The notes: generated by a model from the letters alone, not told the origin. A DNA stretch of 64,000 nt from Gammaproteobacteria bacterium (GCA_018828125.1 JAHJWB010000006.1:296462-360461); one strand, 5' to 3'; positions 46,442-55,578 are shown, numbered from the stretch's first letter. Made by a program: numbers and translations.

Positions 46442-47284
46442 CTACTTCACGGCGCCAAAAGTCAGGCCTTGCACCAGTTGCTTCTGACTGAACCAGCCGA
46501 ACACTACGATGGGCGCAATCGCCATCAGCGAGGCAGCCGACAGCTTGGCCCAGAACAGGCCCTCGGGGCTGGAGTACGAGGCAATCAGCGTGGCCAGCGT
46601 GCCGGCCTTGGCGGCGCTCAGGTTCAGGCTCCAGAAGGCTTCGTTCCATGACAGCACCAGGCACAGCAGGCCGGTGGATGCGAGCCCCCCCATGCCCAGG
46701 GGCAACAGCACCAGACGTACCTCCTGCCACAGCGTCGCCCCATCCATGCGCGCAGCTTCCAAAATCTCGCGTGGGATGTCCTTGAAGTGTGAGTACAGCA
46801 TCCACACCATGATCGGCAGGTTGGACAGTGCAAACACAATGATCAGCGCGAGCTGCGTGTCGAGCAAATGGGCCTTCTGGGCGAGCACGTAGATGGGCAC
46901 CAGCGCGCCTACGGCGGGCATCATCTTGGTCGACAGCATCCACATCAGGATGTCCTTGGTGTACTTGCCCTTGAAGAAGGCCATGGCATACGCCGCGGGC
47001 GCGGCCAGCATGAGCCCCACCAGCGTGGAGACCACGCTGGTGATGACCGAATTCTTGGCATACAGCAGATAGTCGCTGCGCTCTTGCACCTCGTGAAAGT
47101 TTTCGAGCGTGGGCACGAAAAACAGATCGGGTGGCACGGCAATCGCCTGCAGTTCGGTCTTGAACGCGGTCAGCAACAGCCAGCCCAGCGGGAAAAACAG
47201 CAGCAGGGCCACGCCCCATGCGGCCACGGTGCGCAGGGCCAGCATGCCCAGCGGATAGTTGGAACGGCGTCGTGTGGTGGTCAT
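46442..47284 (-). CDS. ABC transporter permease (MalG type), polyol importer
   Basis: A 280-residue inner-membrane permease with six hydrophobic segments. It has the EAA loop sequence EILEAARMDGATLWQEVRLVLLPLGMGG near residue 190, the contact site with the ATPase. It follows the first permease by 13 bases and precedes the ATPase by 49, corresponding to MtlG of the Pseudomonas mannitol operon. Confidence 0.93.
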   Translation of the reverse strand: MTTTRRRSNYPLGMLALRTVAAWGVALLLFFPLGWLLLTAFKTELQAIAVPPDLFFVPTLENFHEVQERSDYLLYAKNSVITSVVSTLVGLMLAAPAAYAMAFFKGKYTKDILMWMLSTKMMPAVGALVPIYVLAQKAHLLDTQLALIIVFALSNLPIMVWMLYSHFKDIPREILEAARMDGATLWQEVRLVLLPLGMGGLASTGLLCLVLSWNEAFWSLNLSAAKAGTLATLIASYSSPEGLFWAKLSAASLMAIAPIVVFGWFSQKQLVQGLTFGAVK

Positions 47285-47297
47285 GGTTCGCGCTTCG

Positions 47298-48161
47298 TTA
47301 TTTGTCCAGGTTCTTGCCGACCATACGGATCAGGAAGATGGCTGCAATGTTGGCCAGCACCACCGCGAACAACGCGCCCGCGGAGGCCACGCCCGCGTCA
47401 AAGTTGAGCAGCGCCTGCTTGAAGATCAGGAAGGTGACGTTGGTGCTGGCATCACCCGGCCCGCCAGCCGTGGTGGTGTAGATCTCCGCAAAGATGCTGA
47501 GCAAGAAGATGAGTTCGATCATCACCACCACCGCCACCGAGCGCGCCAGGTGCGGCACGTACAGATAGCGCAGCTGCTGCAGGTAGTTGGCGCCGTCCAT
47601 GCGCGAGGCTTCGAGCTGCTCGTGGTTCATGCTCTGCAGTGCGGTCATGAAGATCAGCGTGGCAAAGGGCAGCCATTGCCACGACACCATCACGATCACA
47701 GAGAACAAAGGGTGTTCGGTCAGCCAGTCCACCGGCTGCGCACCAAAGAACATCCACACCTGCGCCAGCACGCCGTAAATGGGGTTCATCATCATGTTCT
47801 TCCACATCAGCGCATTCACCGTGGGCATGACGAAGAACGGCGAAATCAGCAGCACCCGCACGATGCCCCGGCCCGCAAACGGCTCGTTGATCAACAACGC
47901 AATGGCAATGCCGAACACCACCGTGATGAGAATCACGCTGCCCAGCAGCAAGATGGTATTGAGCACCGCCGTGCCGAACGAGGGGTCGGTGACGAAGTAC
48001 TCGAAATTCTCGAGCCCCGTAAAGCCGGTCTGGTCCGGCTGCATGAGGTTGTATCGGATGAGCGAGAAGTAGATCGTCATCACCAGCGGCACGATCATCC
48101 ACAGGAAGAGCGTGACCATCGCTGGCGTGAGCAGCAGGCGGGGGAGCAGACGGCGGTTCAT
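47298..48161 (-). CDS. ABC transporter permease (MalF type), polyol importer
   Basis: A 287-residue permease. It has six hydrophobic segments and an EAA loop (EQLEASRMDGANYLQQLRYLYVPHL). Blocks such as FFVMPTVNALMWKNMMMNPIYGV are characteristic of sorbitol/mannitol permeases (MtlF, SmoF type). The ATG at 48161 is preferred over a longer open frame that would run through the intergenic repeat. It is separated from the binding-protein gene by 261 bases. Confidence 0.92.
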   Translation of the reverse strand: MNRRLLPRLLLTPAMVTLFLWMIVPLVMTIYFSLIRYNLMQPDQTGFTGLENFEYFVTDPSFGTAVLNTILLLGSVILITVVFGIAIALLINEPFAGRGIVRVLLISPFFVMPTVNALMWKNMMMNPIYGVLAQVWMFFGAQPVDWLTEHPLFSVIVMVSWQWLPFATLIFMTALQSMNHEQLEASRMDGANYLQQLRYLYVPHLARSVAVVVMIELIFLLSIFAEIYTTTAGGPGDASTNVTFLIFKQALLNFDAGVASAGALFAVVLANIAAIFLIRMVGKNLDK

Positions 48162-48422
48162 TGGATATCCATCAAGGCAGCAGAGATTGGGCAGACGCCG
48201 CAGCAGGGCTCCGAAATACGCCCCGAACCGTTCGGGCCGAGCCTGTGGAAGCCAGGGCACGCTTTGGGTACAGCCCTTCGACAGGCTCAGGGGTGAGCGG
48301 TAAAAAACGGCAGGTGTTGAATCGGCGCCGCGAGTGCTGATTGAATGCTGATTGAACGGTGATTCATCCAGGCCAGGCCGGGTCGGGCCGCGTTGCGACC
48401 CGACCTGCCCATCCTTCACCAC
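48162..48422. other. Intergenic segment inside the polyol operon with REP-like hairpin and short tandem repeats
   Basis: About 261 bases between the binding-protein and permease genes without a believable reading frame. At about 48229-48300 there is an imperfect inverted repeat, GAGCCTGTGGAAG and CTTCGACAGGCTC, of the kind widely dispersed in proteobacteria. At 48335-48356 the 11-base unit TGCTGATTGAA occurs twice in tandem, followed by a related third unit. The hairpin could protect or attenuate the message, giving more binding protein than permease. Confidence 0.6.
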
Positions 48423-49766
48423 TTACTTGTAGTAGCCAGCCTTCTTCATCTCACGCTCGGCCGCTACCTGGCTGGCCTTGAGCGCTGCGTCCACCGTCGT
48501 CTTGCCCGCCAGCGCGGAGCTCATCTGTTGGCCTACCGCGATGCCGATGGACTGGAACTCCGGAATGGCTGCGAACTGCACGCCGACATACGGGCTCTTG
48601 GGCAGGGTCGAGTCCGTGGGGTTGGCCGAATCAATAGCGGTCTTTTCTGCCGCCGCAAAGCGGGCAGCCTTCTGGAACTCTGGCGATGCGTAGGTGCTCT
48701 TACGCGTGCCGGTGGGCACATTGGCCCAGCCGTTGGTCTTGGCCACGAGTTGGATGTAGTCCTTGCTGGTCGACCAGGTGATGAACTTCTGCGCGGCGTC
48801 CACCTTTTTGGAACCTGCAGGAATGGCCAGGTTCCACGACCACAGCCAGTTGGCACCCTTGGGAGTGTTCATGGTGGGGGCCTGGGCAAACGCCATCTGT
48901 TCAGCCACCTTCGATTGCTTGGGGTCGCTCACGAACGACGCTGCAATGGTCGCGTCGATCCACATGCCGCACTTGCCGGAGTTGGTCAGCGCCAGGATTT
49001 CGTTGAAGCTGTTGGCCGCAGAGCCGGGGGGGCCGTAGTTCTTGAGCAGGTCCACATAAAACGTGATGGCTTCTTTCCACGGCTTGGATTCGAGTTGAGG
49101 CTTCCACTGCATGTCAAACCACTGGCCGCCGAAGGTATTGACCAGCGTGGTCAAGAACGCCATGTTGTCGCCCCAGCCCGGCTTGCCACGCAGGCAGATG
49201 CCATACACGCCGTTCTTGGGGTCATGCATCTTGGCGGCCAGGTCCTTGATCTGCGGCCAGGTGGGGCGCTCGGGCACCTGCACGCCCGCCTTGTCGGCCA
49301 GGTCCTTGCGGTACATCAGCATCGAACTTTCGCCGTAGAACGGCGCAGCAAACAGTTTGCCGTCGATGGACAGGCCGTTGCGCACGGCGGGCAGCAGGTC
49401 GTCCACGTCATAGGCGGCGTCGGTCTTCAGCTCCTGCAGCCAGCCCTTCTTGCCCCAGATGGGCGCTTCGTACATGCCAATCGTCATCACGTCGAACTGT
49501 CCGCCCTTGGTGGCGATGTCGGTCGTCACGCGCTGGCGCAGCACACCCTCTTCCAGCGTCACCCATTTCAGCTTGATGTCTGGGTTGGCCTGCTCAAAGT
49601 TCTTGCTGAGTTTTTGCATTTCGATCATGTGGCCGTTGTTCACGGTGGCAATCACGAGTTCGGTCTGTGCGCTGGCGGCGCCGCACAGCGACATCGCCAA
49701 GGCTGCCGCGAGGGCGAGTCGCTGGGGCGCAACGGCACGGATAGCGGCACGGGGGAAATGTGGCAT
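48423..49766 (-). CDS. Periplasmic polyol-binding protein of ABC transporter
   Basis: A 447-residue solute-binding protein. A signal peptide (RLALAAALAMSLCGAASAQ) precedes a family 1 extracellular solute-binding fold (TELVIATVNNGHMIEMQKLSKNFEQANPDIKLKWVTLEEGVLRQRVTTDIATKGG). This resembles sorbitol/mannitol receptors SmoE and MtlE. The ATG at 49766 follows AGGAGACATTCCG; a longer open frame has no such site. It is the first gene of the polyol operon. Confidence 0.93.
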   Translation of the reverse strand: MPHFPRAAIRAVAPQRLALAAALAMSLCGAASAQTELVIATVNNGHMIEMQKLSKNFEQANPDIKLKWVTLEEGVLRQRVTTDIATKGGQFDVMTIGMYEAPIWGKKGWLQELKTDAAYDVDDLLPAVRNGLSIDGKLFAAPFYGESSMLMYRKDLADKAGVQVPERPTWPQIKDLAAKMHDPKNGVYGICLRGKPGWGDNMAFLTTLVNTFGGQWFDMQWKPQLESKPWKEAITFYVDLLKNYGPPGSAANSFNEILALTNSGKCGMWIDATIAASFVSDPKQSKVAEQMAFAQAPTMNTPKGANWLWSWNLAIPAGSKKVDAAQKFITWSTSKDYIQLVAKTNGWANVPTGTRKSTYASPEFQKAARFAAAEKTAIDSANPTDSTLPKSPYVGVQFAAIPEFQSIGIAVGQQMSSALAGKTTVDAALKASQVAAEREMKKAGYYK

Positions 49767-49907
49767 CGGAATGTCTCCTTCGGTATTGGTATGAAATCTG
49801 CCGTTCAACGCCAGACGTTTGCATGCAGGGCATTGACGGACTGAACGATACCGATGCTGCAATGCTCGATTGGTACTCCAACAGCCATCACAAATACTAA
49901 TTTGCAC

Positions 49908-49951
49908 CAGATACTCAGGATTTATACCTAGATTGATCAACTGGGTATCTG
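49908..49951. promoter_or_regulatory. Candidate operator of the polyol operon
   Basis: CAGATACTCAG and CTGGGTATCTG form an 11-base inverted repeat with one mismatch, separated by 22 bases with a central TTGATCAA palindrome. It lies 142-185 bases upstream of the binding-protein start. It suits a regulator such as the operon's AraC protein, but binding is inferred. Confidence 0.5.
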
Positions 49952-50000
49952 CATATGCGCTGCGTCCACCAGATCGTCGCGCGCCCGCATCCTCAATTTG

Positions 50001-50047
50001 CTATCAAATATGTAGCTACTAGCGCCTATCCATAAAGCGCCTGATGC
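50001..50047. repeat. Dispersed palindromic repeat, copy 7
   Basis: Core TAGCTACTAGCGCCTATCCA followed by TAAAGCGCCTGATGC, with the outer flank TTGCTATCAAATATG. The extended left flank is nearly the same as that of copy 10 inside the deacetylase gene, showing that the element is about 50-60 bases long. Confidence 0.85.
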
Positions 50048-50260
50048 ATATTTGACTCATATTCTCATGGCCGAACGCTCGCCCGGCCCTAGGCGGCAGT
50101 CACAAAGCAGGCGTGGGTCTGGCCGCATCACCCCATAGCCCCCATCACCACCCTCCCGCATAAAATCCAGCGACGCGGCCCATGCCCATGCCCGCGCCGC
50201 GCGGTGACCCTGTCGCACGCGTACCTCGCTCCCCTTCACGTTGAAGAGCCCCGACGCCCC

Positions 50261-51115
50261 ATGACCCAGCCTCTTGCCGCCGCAGTCCCCCGCCCCGTGC
50301 GCTCACAGTACGAAGATTTCATGCGCCACGTGTTCACCCACGGAGTGCACAAATCGGACCGCACGGGCACCGGCACCAAAAGCGTGTTTGGCCACCAGAT
50401 GCGGTTTGACCTGAAGGAGGGCTTCCCGCTTGTCACGACCAAAAAGGTGCACCTTAAATCCATCATCCAGGAGCTGCTGTGGTTCCTGACCGGGTCGAGC
50501 AACAACAACTGGCTGAAAGAGCGCGGCGTGACCATCTGGGACGAGTGGGCGCGTGAAGACGGCGACCTGGGCCCCGTGTACGGCGTGCAGTGGCGCAGCT
50601 GGCCCACCCCCGATGGCGGACACATCGACCAGATCAGCGACGTGATCCAGACGCTGAAGACCAACCCTGACTCTCGACGCATCATCGTGAGCGCCTGGAA
50701 TGTGGCCGAGCTCAGCAAGATGGCCCTCATGCCCTGCCACGCGTTCTTCCAGTTTTATGTGGCGCCAGCGCAAACACCCGGCGGACGGGGCACCTTGAGC
50801 TGCCAGCTGTACCAGCGCAGCGCAGACATATTCCTGGGTGTGCCCTTCAACATCGCCAGCTACGCGCTGCTCACGCACATGGTTGCGCAGCAGTGCGACC
50901 TGGACGTAGGTGATTTCATCTGGACTGGCGGCGACTGCCACATCTACAGCAACCACCACGAGCAGGTGCAGACGCAGCTGACACGCACGCCCTACCCCTA
51001 CCCGGTGCTCAACATCAAGCGCAAACCCGACAGCATCTTTGACTACCAGTTCGAAGACTTCGAAGTGCTGGATTACCAGTGTCACCCCGTCATCAAGGCT
51101 CCTGTGGCTGTCTGA
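50261..51115 (+). CDS. thyA: Thymidylate synthase
   Basis: A 284-residue enzyme that makes dTMP from dUMP with methylene-tetrahydrofolate. It has [18 protein letters not shown], the active-site cysteine block [12 protein letters not shown], and [38 protein letters not shown]. An insertion [11 protein letters not shown] after the active site makes it longer than the E. coli enzyme, as in some related bacteria. The ATG at 50261 is chosen. folA follows after 27 bases, a functional pair because ThyA produces the dihydrofolate that FolA reduces. Confidence 0.96.
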   Translation: MTQPLAAAVPRPVRSQYEDFMRHVFTHGVHKSDRTGTGTKSVFGHQMRFDLKEGFPLVTTKKVHLKSIIQELLWFLTGSSNNNWLKERGVTIWDEWAREDGDLGPVYGVQWRSWPTPDGGHIDQISDVIQTLKTNPDSRRIIVSAWNVAELSKMALMPCHAFFQFYVAPAQTPGGRGTLSCQLYQRSADIFLGVPFNIASYALLTHMVAQQCDLDVGDFIWTGGDCHIYSNHHEQVQTQLTRTPYPYPVLNIKRKPDSIFDYQFEDFEVLDYQCHPVIKAPVAV

Positions 51116-51142
51116 GCGGCGCAGGCCGAACCCACACCGACC

Positions 51143-51634
51143 ATGCCCCTGCACCTCATCTACGCCCGCGCAGCCAACGGCGTCATCGGCAAAAACAACA
51201 CCATCCCCTGGCATATCCCAGAGGACATGGCGCACTTCAAGCAGCTTACGCAGGGCTGCCCCGTCATCATGGGCCGCAAGACCTGGGACTCGCTACCACC
51301 GCGCTTTCGCCCGCTGCCGGGGCGCACCAACATCGTGGTCACGCGCCAGAGCGACTGGGAGGCCGAAGGTGCGCAGCCCGCCTCCAGTCTGCCCACGGCC
51401 CTGGCGCTGTGCGACTCTCAGCAGACCATCTGGGTGATCGGTGGCGCGCAGATTTATGCCCAAGCACTGCCACTGGCTGATTGCATCGAGGTGACCGAGA
51501 TCGAACAGGACTTTGATGGCGACGCGGTAGCACCTGCGCTCGGTGCGGAATGGGTCGCCACTGCGCGCAGCCACCATGTCAGCGCCAAGGGCCTGCCTTT
51601 CAGTTTCGTGACCTTCCGTCGTGCTGGCGCTTGA
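51143..51634 (+). CDS. folA: Dihydrofolate reductase
   Basis: A 163-residue enzyme that reduces dihydrofolate to tetrahydrofolate with NADPH. It has LIYARAANGVIGKNNTIPWHIPEDMAHFKQLT (active-site Trp and acidic residue), VIMGRKTWDSLP and IWVIGGAQIYAQALP. Length and motif order are normal. It is immediately downstream of thyA. Confidence 0.96.
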   Translation: MPLHLIYARAANGVIGKNNTIPWHIPEDMAHFKQLTQGCPVIMGRKTWDSLPPRFRPLPGRTNIVVTRQSDWEAEGAQPASSLPTALALCDSQQTIWVIGGAQIYAQALPLADCIEVTEIEQDFDGDAVAPALGAEWVATARSHHVSAKGLPFSFVTFRRAGA

Positions 51635-51665
51635 AAAGTCCGACCACCAATTTACTCACCTATTC

Positions 51666-51700
51666 ATAGCTACTAGCGCTTATGAATAAAGCGCTAGAGG
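51666..51700. repeat. Dispersed palindromic repeat, copy 8 (before xth)
   Basis: Core ATAGCTACTAGCGCTTATGA followed by ATAAAGCGCTAGAGG, giving a perfect stem CTAGCGCTTAT/ATAAAGCGCTAG apart from the loop. It ends about ten bases before the xth start codon, so it would lie in the leader of a folA-xth message. Confidence 0.9.
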
Positions 51701-51710
51701 CCAACAACAT

Positions 51711-52487
51711 ATGCAAATTGCCACCTGGAACATCAACTCTCTTACCGTGCGGCTGCCCCAGGTGCTCGCCTGGTTGGACACGAACCCAGTCGACGCGCTG
51801 GGGCTGCAAGAGCTGAAGCTGACGGACGACAAGTTTCCGCACGATGCCTTCAAGGAACTGGGTTATGAAGCCGCGGCCTTTGGACAGAAGACCTACAACG
51901 GGGTTGCCATCCTCAGCCGCCACCCGCTGCGCGACGTGGTGCGCAACATTCCGGCATTTGGCGACGAGCAGGCCCGGGTCATTGGTGCCACGCTGGACAC
52001 CCCGTCCGGGCCCTTGCGCCTGCTCAATGGTTATTTTGTGAACGGGCAAGAGCCCGGTTCTGAGAAATTTGCCTACAAGATGCGCTGGCTGCAGGCGCTT
52101 CAAGACATGGTGCGTGCCGAGATGACAGCCCACCCACGCCTGGTGCTGGTGGGCGACTTCAATGTGGCGCCGGAAGACCGCGATTCATACGACCCTGTGG
52201 GTTTGCGCGAGACCATTCATCACACCACCGACGAGCGCAACCACTTCCAGGCGCTGCTGGCGTTGGGGCTGACCGATGCATTCCGCATGTTTGAACAGCC
52301 CGAAAAAACTTATTCGTGGTGGGACTACCGCATGCTTGGTTTTCAGAAAAACCGGGGCCTGCGCATTGACCACATCCTGGTGAGTGAGGCGCTCAAACCC
52401 AGTGTGACCGCCTGTGTGGTGGACCGCGTCCCGCGCAAAAATCCCCAGCCCAGTGATCACGCGCCAGTGCTCGTCACGATGGCCTGA
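51711..52487 (+). CDS. xth: Exodeoxyribonuclease III family AP endonuclease
   Basis: A 258-residue member of the exonuclease III family of DNA repair enzymes. It shows QIATWNINSLTVRLPQVLAWL, LGLQELKLTDDKFP (metal Glu), NGVAILSRHP, LVGDFNVAPEDRD, YSWWDYRM-containing C-terminal region and the final SDHAPVLV. It cuts DNA at abasic sites. It is preceded by a dispersed repeat and followed by a terminator. Confidence 0.93.
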   Translation: MQIATWNINSLTVRLPQVLAWLDTNPVDALGLQELKLTDDKFPHDAFKELGYEAAAFGQKTYNGVAILSRHPLRDVVRNIPAFGDEQARVIGATLDTPSGPLRLLNGYFVNGQEPGSEKFAYKMRWLQALQDMVRAEMTAHPRLVLVGDFNVAPEDRDSYDPVGLRETIHHTTDERNHFQALLALGLTDAFRMFEQPEKTYSWWDYRMLGFQKNRGLRIDHILVSEALKPSVTACVVDRVPRKNPQPSDHAPVLVTMA

Positions 52488-52589
52488 GGAATCCAACGCC
52501 TGCACGAAGGTGCGAATCACGAAAAACTGGTGACACGGGCCGCGGATGCCCGATGCCTAGTCGCGAGCCAATGTGCTTTTCAGGAAATA

Positions 52590-52625
52590 AAAATGGCTGC
52601 AAGGAAAATCCTCGCAGCCATTTTT
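52590..52625. terminator. Intrinsic terminator after xth
   Basis: AAAATGGCTGC pairs with GCAGCCATTTT across a 13-base loop, followed by T. It lies in the convergent gap with the glycine-zipper/DUF2383 gene. Confidence 0.85.
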
Positions 52626-52743
52626 GCGACGGCAGCAGACCATTGGCGGCAAATCGTTGCCACGCGCAGGGTCACATCACTGCCGGTTTAAACCCCGCCA
52701 GACAAGCACGGGGCGACAGATCAGAGCGCCGTTCGACTAACGA

Positions 52744-53688
52744 TTAACGTTTGGCCGAATAACCATCGCGCAGTGCGCGCACTTCGTCATGGTTGCGCTG
52801 GGCACCCTGGGACTGGCGCTCCACCAGCGCACGGATGTCCGCGGGAAGGTTCGCCTTCAGTGCCTTGCGATAGCGGGCCACCGCAGCATCTTCGCCGCGC
52901 TCACATTCTTCCAGAACGGCCTTGTCGTCATTGGTGGACAGCGCGGTCTTCACCGACACCCAGCCGCGGTGCAGCGCGCCGGACACGGTTCCGCCCGATG
53001 CGGGGTCTCCACCCAGGCGACGGATCTCGTGCTCCAGCTCTACCGCTGCGGCTGCGCATTCGCGGGAATGGCGTTGGAGAATTCCCTTGAGTTCGCCCGA
53101 CTCCGCATGTTCTGCAGAGGCATGAAAACCGTACTCGCCATCGCGCGACGATTCCAGCAGGTCATTGAGCACATCGACCACGTCGTCGTTGTCCAGAACA
53201 TCCATGGGACGGTCGTTGTTCAAGGCAGTACCTGAGGCACGGTCCCAGGCAGCACGGGTTGCCGGGCGTACATCGGTCCAGGCCAAACCGTCAGAGGCAT
53301 GGCGCGCACGCCAGTCATCGGCCAAGCGCGGTTCGACAGCCTCGAAATCGCCTTCGTACCGGCCCACAGACGACCATCCCAACTCATATGCAGGACGGTA
53401 GTGGTCATAGGTGCGTCCGCTCACAAAATATGGCTCGCGTTCATAGTTCTCGCGCCAGTACGCATCTTCTTCGGTGGGGTTTACAGCTTCGGCAGCGGCC
53501 TTGCCCGCCAAGCCACCGGCAACTGCACCCGCTACGCCGCCGATGGCTGCGCCCACAGGGCCGCCGAAGGCACCAGCGGCTGCGCCAGCTGCGGCGCCAC
53601 CCATTGCTGCACCCACGCCCGTTCCGACAGGATGAGCACCTGGCTCATTGGTCAAAGGGTCACGGTTGGCATCATTGAAATCCGACAT
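52744..53688 (-). CDS. Glycine-zipper and DUF2383 (PA2169-like) four-helix-bundle protein
   Basis: A 314-residue two-part protein. The N-terminal part (about residues 20-72) is a glycine/alanine-rich zipper-like hydrophobic region (GVGAAMGGAAAGAAAG, then GPVGAAIGGVAGAVAGGLAG). The middle has an aromatic repeat-like segment (YFVSGRTYDHYRPAYELG). The C-terminal half (from about residue 160) fits the DUF2383/PA2169 ferritin-like four-helix bundle (DVVDVLNDLLESSRDGEYGF, HSRECAAAAVELEHEIRRLGGD). Function is unknown; such proteins are often stress induced. The start ATG follows GGAGA. It lies 228 bases downstream of ntrC on the same strand. Confidence 0.75.
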   Translation of the reverse strand: MSDFNDANRDPLTNEPGAHPVGTGVGAAMGGAAAGAAAGAFGGPVGAAIGGVAGAVAGGLAGKAAAEAVNPTEEDAYWRENYEREPYFVSGRTYDHYRPAYELGWSSVGRYEGDFEAVEPRLADDWRARHASDGLAWTDVRPATRAAWDRASGTALNNDRPMDVLDNDDVVDVLNDLLESSRDGEYGFHASAEHAESGELKGILQRHSRECAAAAVELEHEIRRLGGDPASGGTVSGALHRGWVSVKTALSTNDDKAVLEECERGEDAAVARYRKALKANLPADIRALVERQSQGAQRNHDEVRALRDGYSAKR

Positions 53689-53867
53689 AAAAGGTCTCCG
53701 GTTGGTTGACAGTGACTTCATTGTTGAAGCTGTCTCTGGAGCCTCAGGTCGGCACAGGGAGGGCCTGCTTGTAGGACATGGGAACATGCCCGACAACTCG
53801 ACACAGGCGCATGCTCGCAATGCGCTGCGCGCCCGCTGCGGCGGCTTTTCTACGGATCGCAATTCTG

Positions 53868-53915
53868 CAATTTTGATAGCTGCTAGCGCTTACCCATCAA
53901 GCGCTAGCGGCATAT
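53868..53915. repeat. Dispersed palindromic repeat, copy 9 (after ntrC)
   Basis: Core GATAGCTGCTAGCGCTTACC followed by CATCAAGCGCTAGCGGC: the stem GCTAGCGCTT/AAGCGCTAGC is perfect. It begins right after the ntrC stop codon. Confidence 0.9.
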
Positions 53916-53916
53916 T

Positions 53917-55578
53917 TCATGCCTCATCGGGGGCATCTAGCCCCAGTTCCTGGATCTTGCGCGTGATCGTGTTGCGCCCGATGCCCAGACGCTGGGCCGC
54001 CTCCATCCGGCGGCCATGGGTGGCCAGCAAGGCAGTGCGGATCAGCCGTGACTCGAAACGGCGGGTCAACGCATCCCACACCTCTGGCTGGCCGCCTGCC
54101 AGCAGCTTTTGCGCCTCGACTTCCAGCGCTTGCTCCCACGTATGGGCAGTGCTCACGGCGACCATCCCCGGCGTGGCATGGGCGTCGGGCACGGACCATG
54201 AGGGAGCTCCTGCCAAGGCTGCCGCCCCCGTCATGGTCGTCTCAGCGGAGGCGCCGACCGAAGCGGTTGTGGGCGCCGAGGCCGCCGGGTGAATGCCGCC
54301 GACCAGTTCGGGGGCTGGCACTGAGACGATAGGGGCTGTCTGCGTTGCGGCAGACACGGCGGCAGCAGATTGCTCAGCCCGCACCGGCAACTGATACATC
54401 GGTGCCTCCAGCACCTCGGGGGGCAGGTCTTGCAAGGAGATGACCTGCGCGGGTGCCATCACCGTCAGCCAATGGCAAATGTTCTCCAGTTGGCGCACGT
54501 TGCCCGGGAAGGCAAACTGCTCCAGCCGGGCCAGCGCCGAGTCGGCAATGCGCTTGGGTTCCACCCCCAGTTGCCGAGCACTTTGCAGCAAGAAGTGGCG
54601 GGTCAACATGGGCACGTCTTCGTGCCGCTCGCGCAATGCGGGCAGGCGCAGGCGGATCACGTTCAGGCGGTGGAACAAATCCTCCCGGAAGCCCCCCTCC
54701 TTGACGCGTTTTTCGAGGTCCTGGTGGGTGGCGGCGATCACGCGCACATGGGCTTTGACGGCGGCATGGCCACCAACGCGGTAGAACTGGCCATCCGACA
54801 ACACGCGTAGCAGGCGCGTTTGCAGGTCAAACGGCATGTCTCCGATTTCGTCGAGGAACAGCGTGCCACCTTCGGCCTGCTCGAAGCGGCCGCGCCGCTG
54901 TGTCTGCGCGCCCGTAAAGGCTCCCCGCTCGTGGCCGAAGAGTTCGGATTCGAGCAGGTCTTTGGGAATGGCAGCGGTGTTGATGGCCACGAAAGGGCCG
55001 TCAGCGCAGGGGGAGTGCTTGTGCAGGGCACGCGCTACCAGCTCTTTGCCGGAGCCCGATTCGCCGGTGATCAGCACCGTGACCTGGCTCTGGCTCAAGC
55101 GGCCGATCGCGCGGAACACGTCCTGCATGGCGGGCGCCTGGCCCAGCATCTCGGGGGTTTCGGCCTGGCGCTCTTCGGTCACTTCCTCGCGCTGGCTTTC
55201 TTCTACCGCGCGGCGGATCAGCTCGACCGCCTTGGGCAGGTCAAAAGGCTTTGGCAGGTATTCAAACGCGCCGCGCTGAAAGGCCGAAACGGCGCTGTCC
55301 AGGTCGGAGTACGCCGTCATGATGATGACGGGCAGGCCGGGTTGCAGTTCGCGGACCTTTTCAAGCAACTGCAAGCCTGAGCCGCCGGGCATGCGAATGT
55401 CGCTGACCAGAACCTGAGGGCCTTGCCGCGCGGGGTCGCCTGCGGTGATGTCAGCGAGCGCGTCGAGCACTTCGCGGGGGTGCGTGAAACTGCGCGTGGG
55501 CAGGTTTTCCCGCGCTAGCGCCTTTTCAAGGACGAAGCGGATCGAAGGGTCGTCATCTACTAACCAGATCGGCTTCAT
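53917..55578 (-). CDS. ntrC: Nitrogen regulation response regulator NtrC, sigma-54 activator
   Basis: A 553-residue protein. An N-terminal receiver (phospho-acceptor D60 in LVSDIRMPGG) is followed by the AAA+ domain with ITGESGSGKELVARAL, the sigma-54 contact motif GAFTGAQ and RVIAATHQDL. A C-terminal Fis-type helix-turn-helix (ALLATHGRRMEAAQRLGIGRNTITRKIQELGLDAPDEA) ends the protein. Between AAA+ and the DNA-binding domain is a long Ala/Pro/Thr-rich linker (about residues 400-485), which makes it some 80 residues longer than enteric NtrC. It pairs with ntrB, 51 bases upstream, and its binding site lies before glnA. Confidence 0.95.
   Translation of the reverse strand: MKPIWLVDDDPSIRFVLEKALARENLPTRSFTHPREVLDALADITAGDPARQGPQVLVSDIRMPGGSGLQLLEKVRELQPGLPVIIMTAYSDLDSAVSAFQRGAFEYLPKPFDLPKAVELIRRAVEESQREEVTEERQAETPEMLGQAPAMQDVFRAIGRLSQSQVTVLITGESGSGKELVARALHKHSPCADGPFVAINTAAIPKDLLESELFGHERGAFTGAQTQRRGRFEQAEGGTLFLDEIGDMPFDLQTRLLRVLSDGQFYRVGGHAAVKAHVRVIAATHQDLEKRVKEGGFREDLFHRLNVIRLRLPALRERHEDVPMLTRHFLLQSARQLGVEPKRIADSALARLEQFAFPGNVRQLENICHWLTVMAPAQVISLQDLPPEVLEAPMYQLPVRAEQSAAAVSAATQTAPIVSVPAPELVGGIHPAASAPTTASVGASAETTMTGAAALAGAPSWSVPDAHATPGMVAVSTAHTWEQALEVEAQKLLAGGQPEVWDALTRRFESRLIRTALLATHGRRMEAAQRLGIGRNTITRKIQELGLDAPDEA

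Larger units (their letters stand above)
49767..50260. other. Divergent intergenic region, polyol operon and thyA
   Basis: About 494 bases between the polyol operon (leftward) and thyA (rightward). It contains the candidate regulator site at 49908-49951 and dispersed repeat copy 7. The remaining part near thyA has no convincing gene or terminator. Promoters for both directions must lie here, but I cannot place -10/-35 boxes with confidence. Confidence 0.6.

Noticed and set aside
50057..50239. Short 60-codon frame on the minus strand upstream of thyA
   Set aside because: No ribosome binding site, no recognisable domain, and composition typical of random GC-rich DNA.
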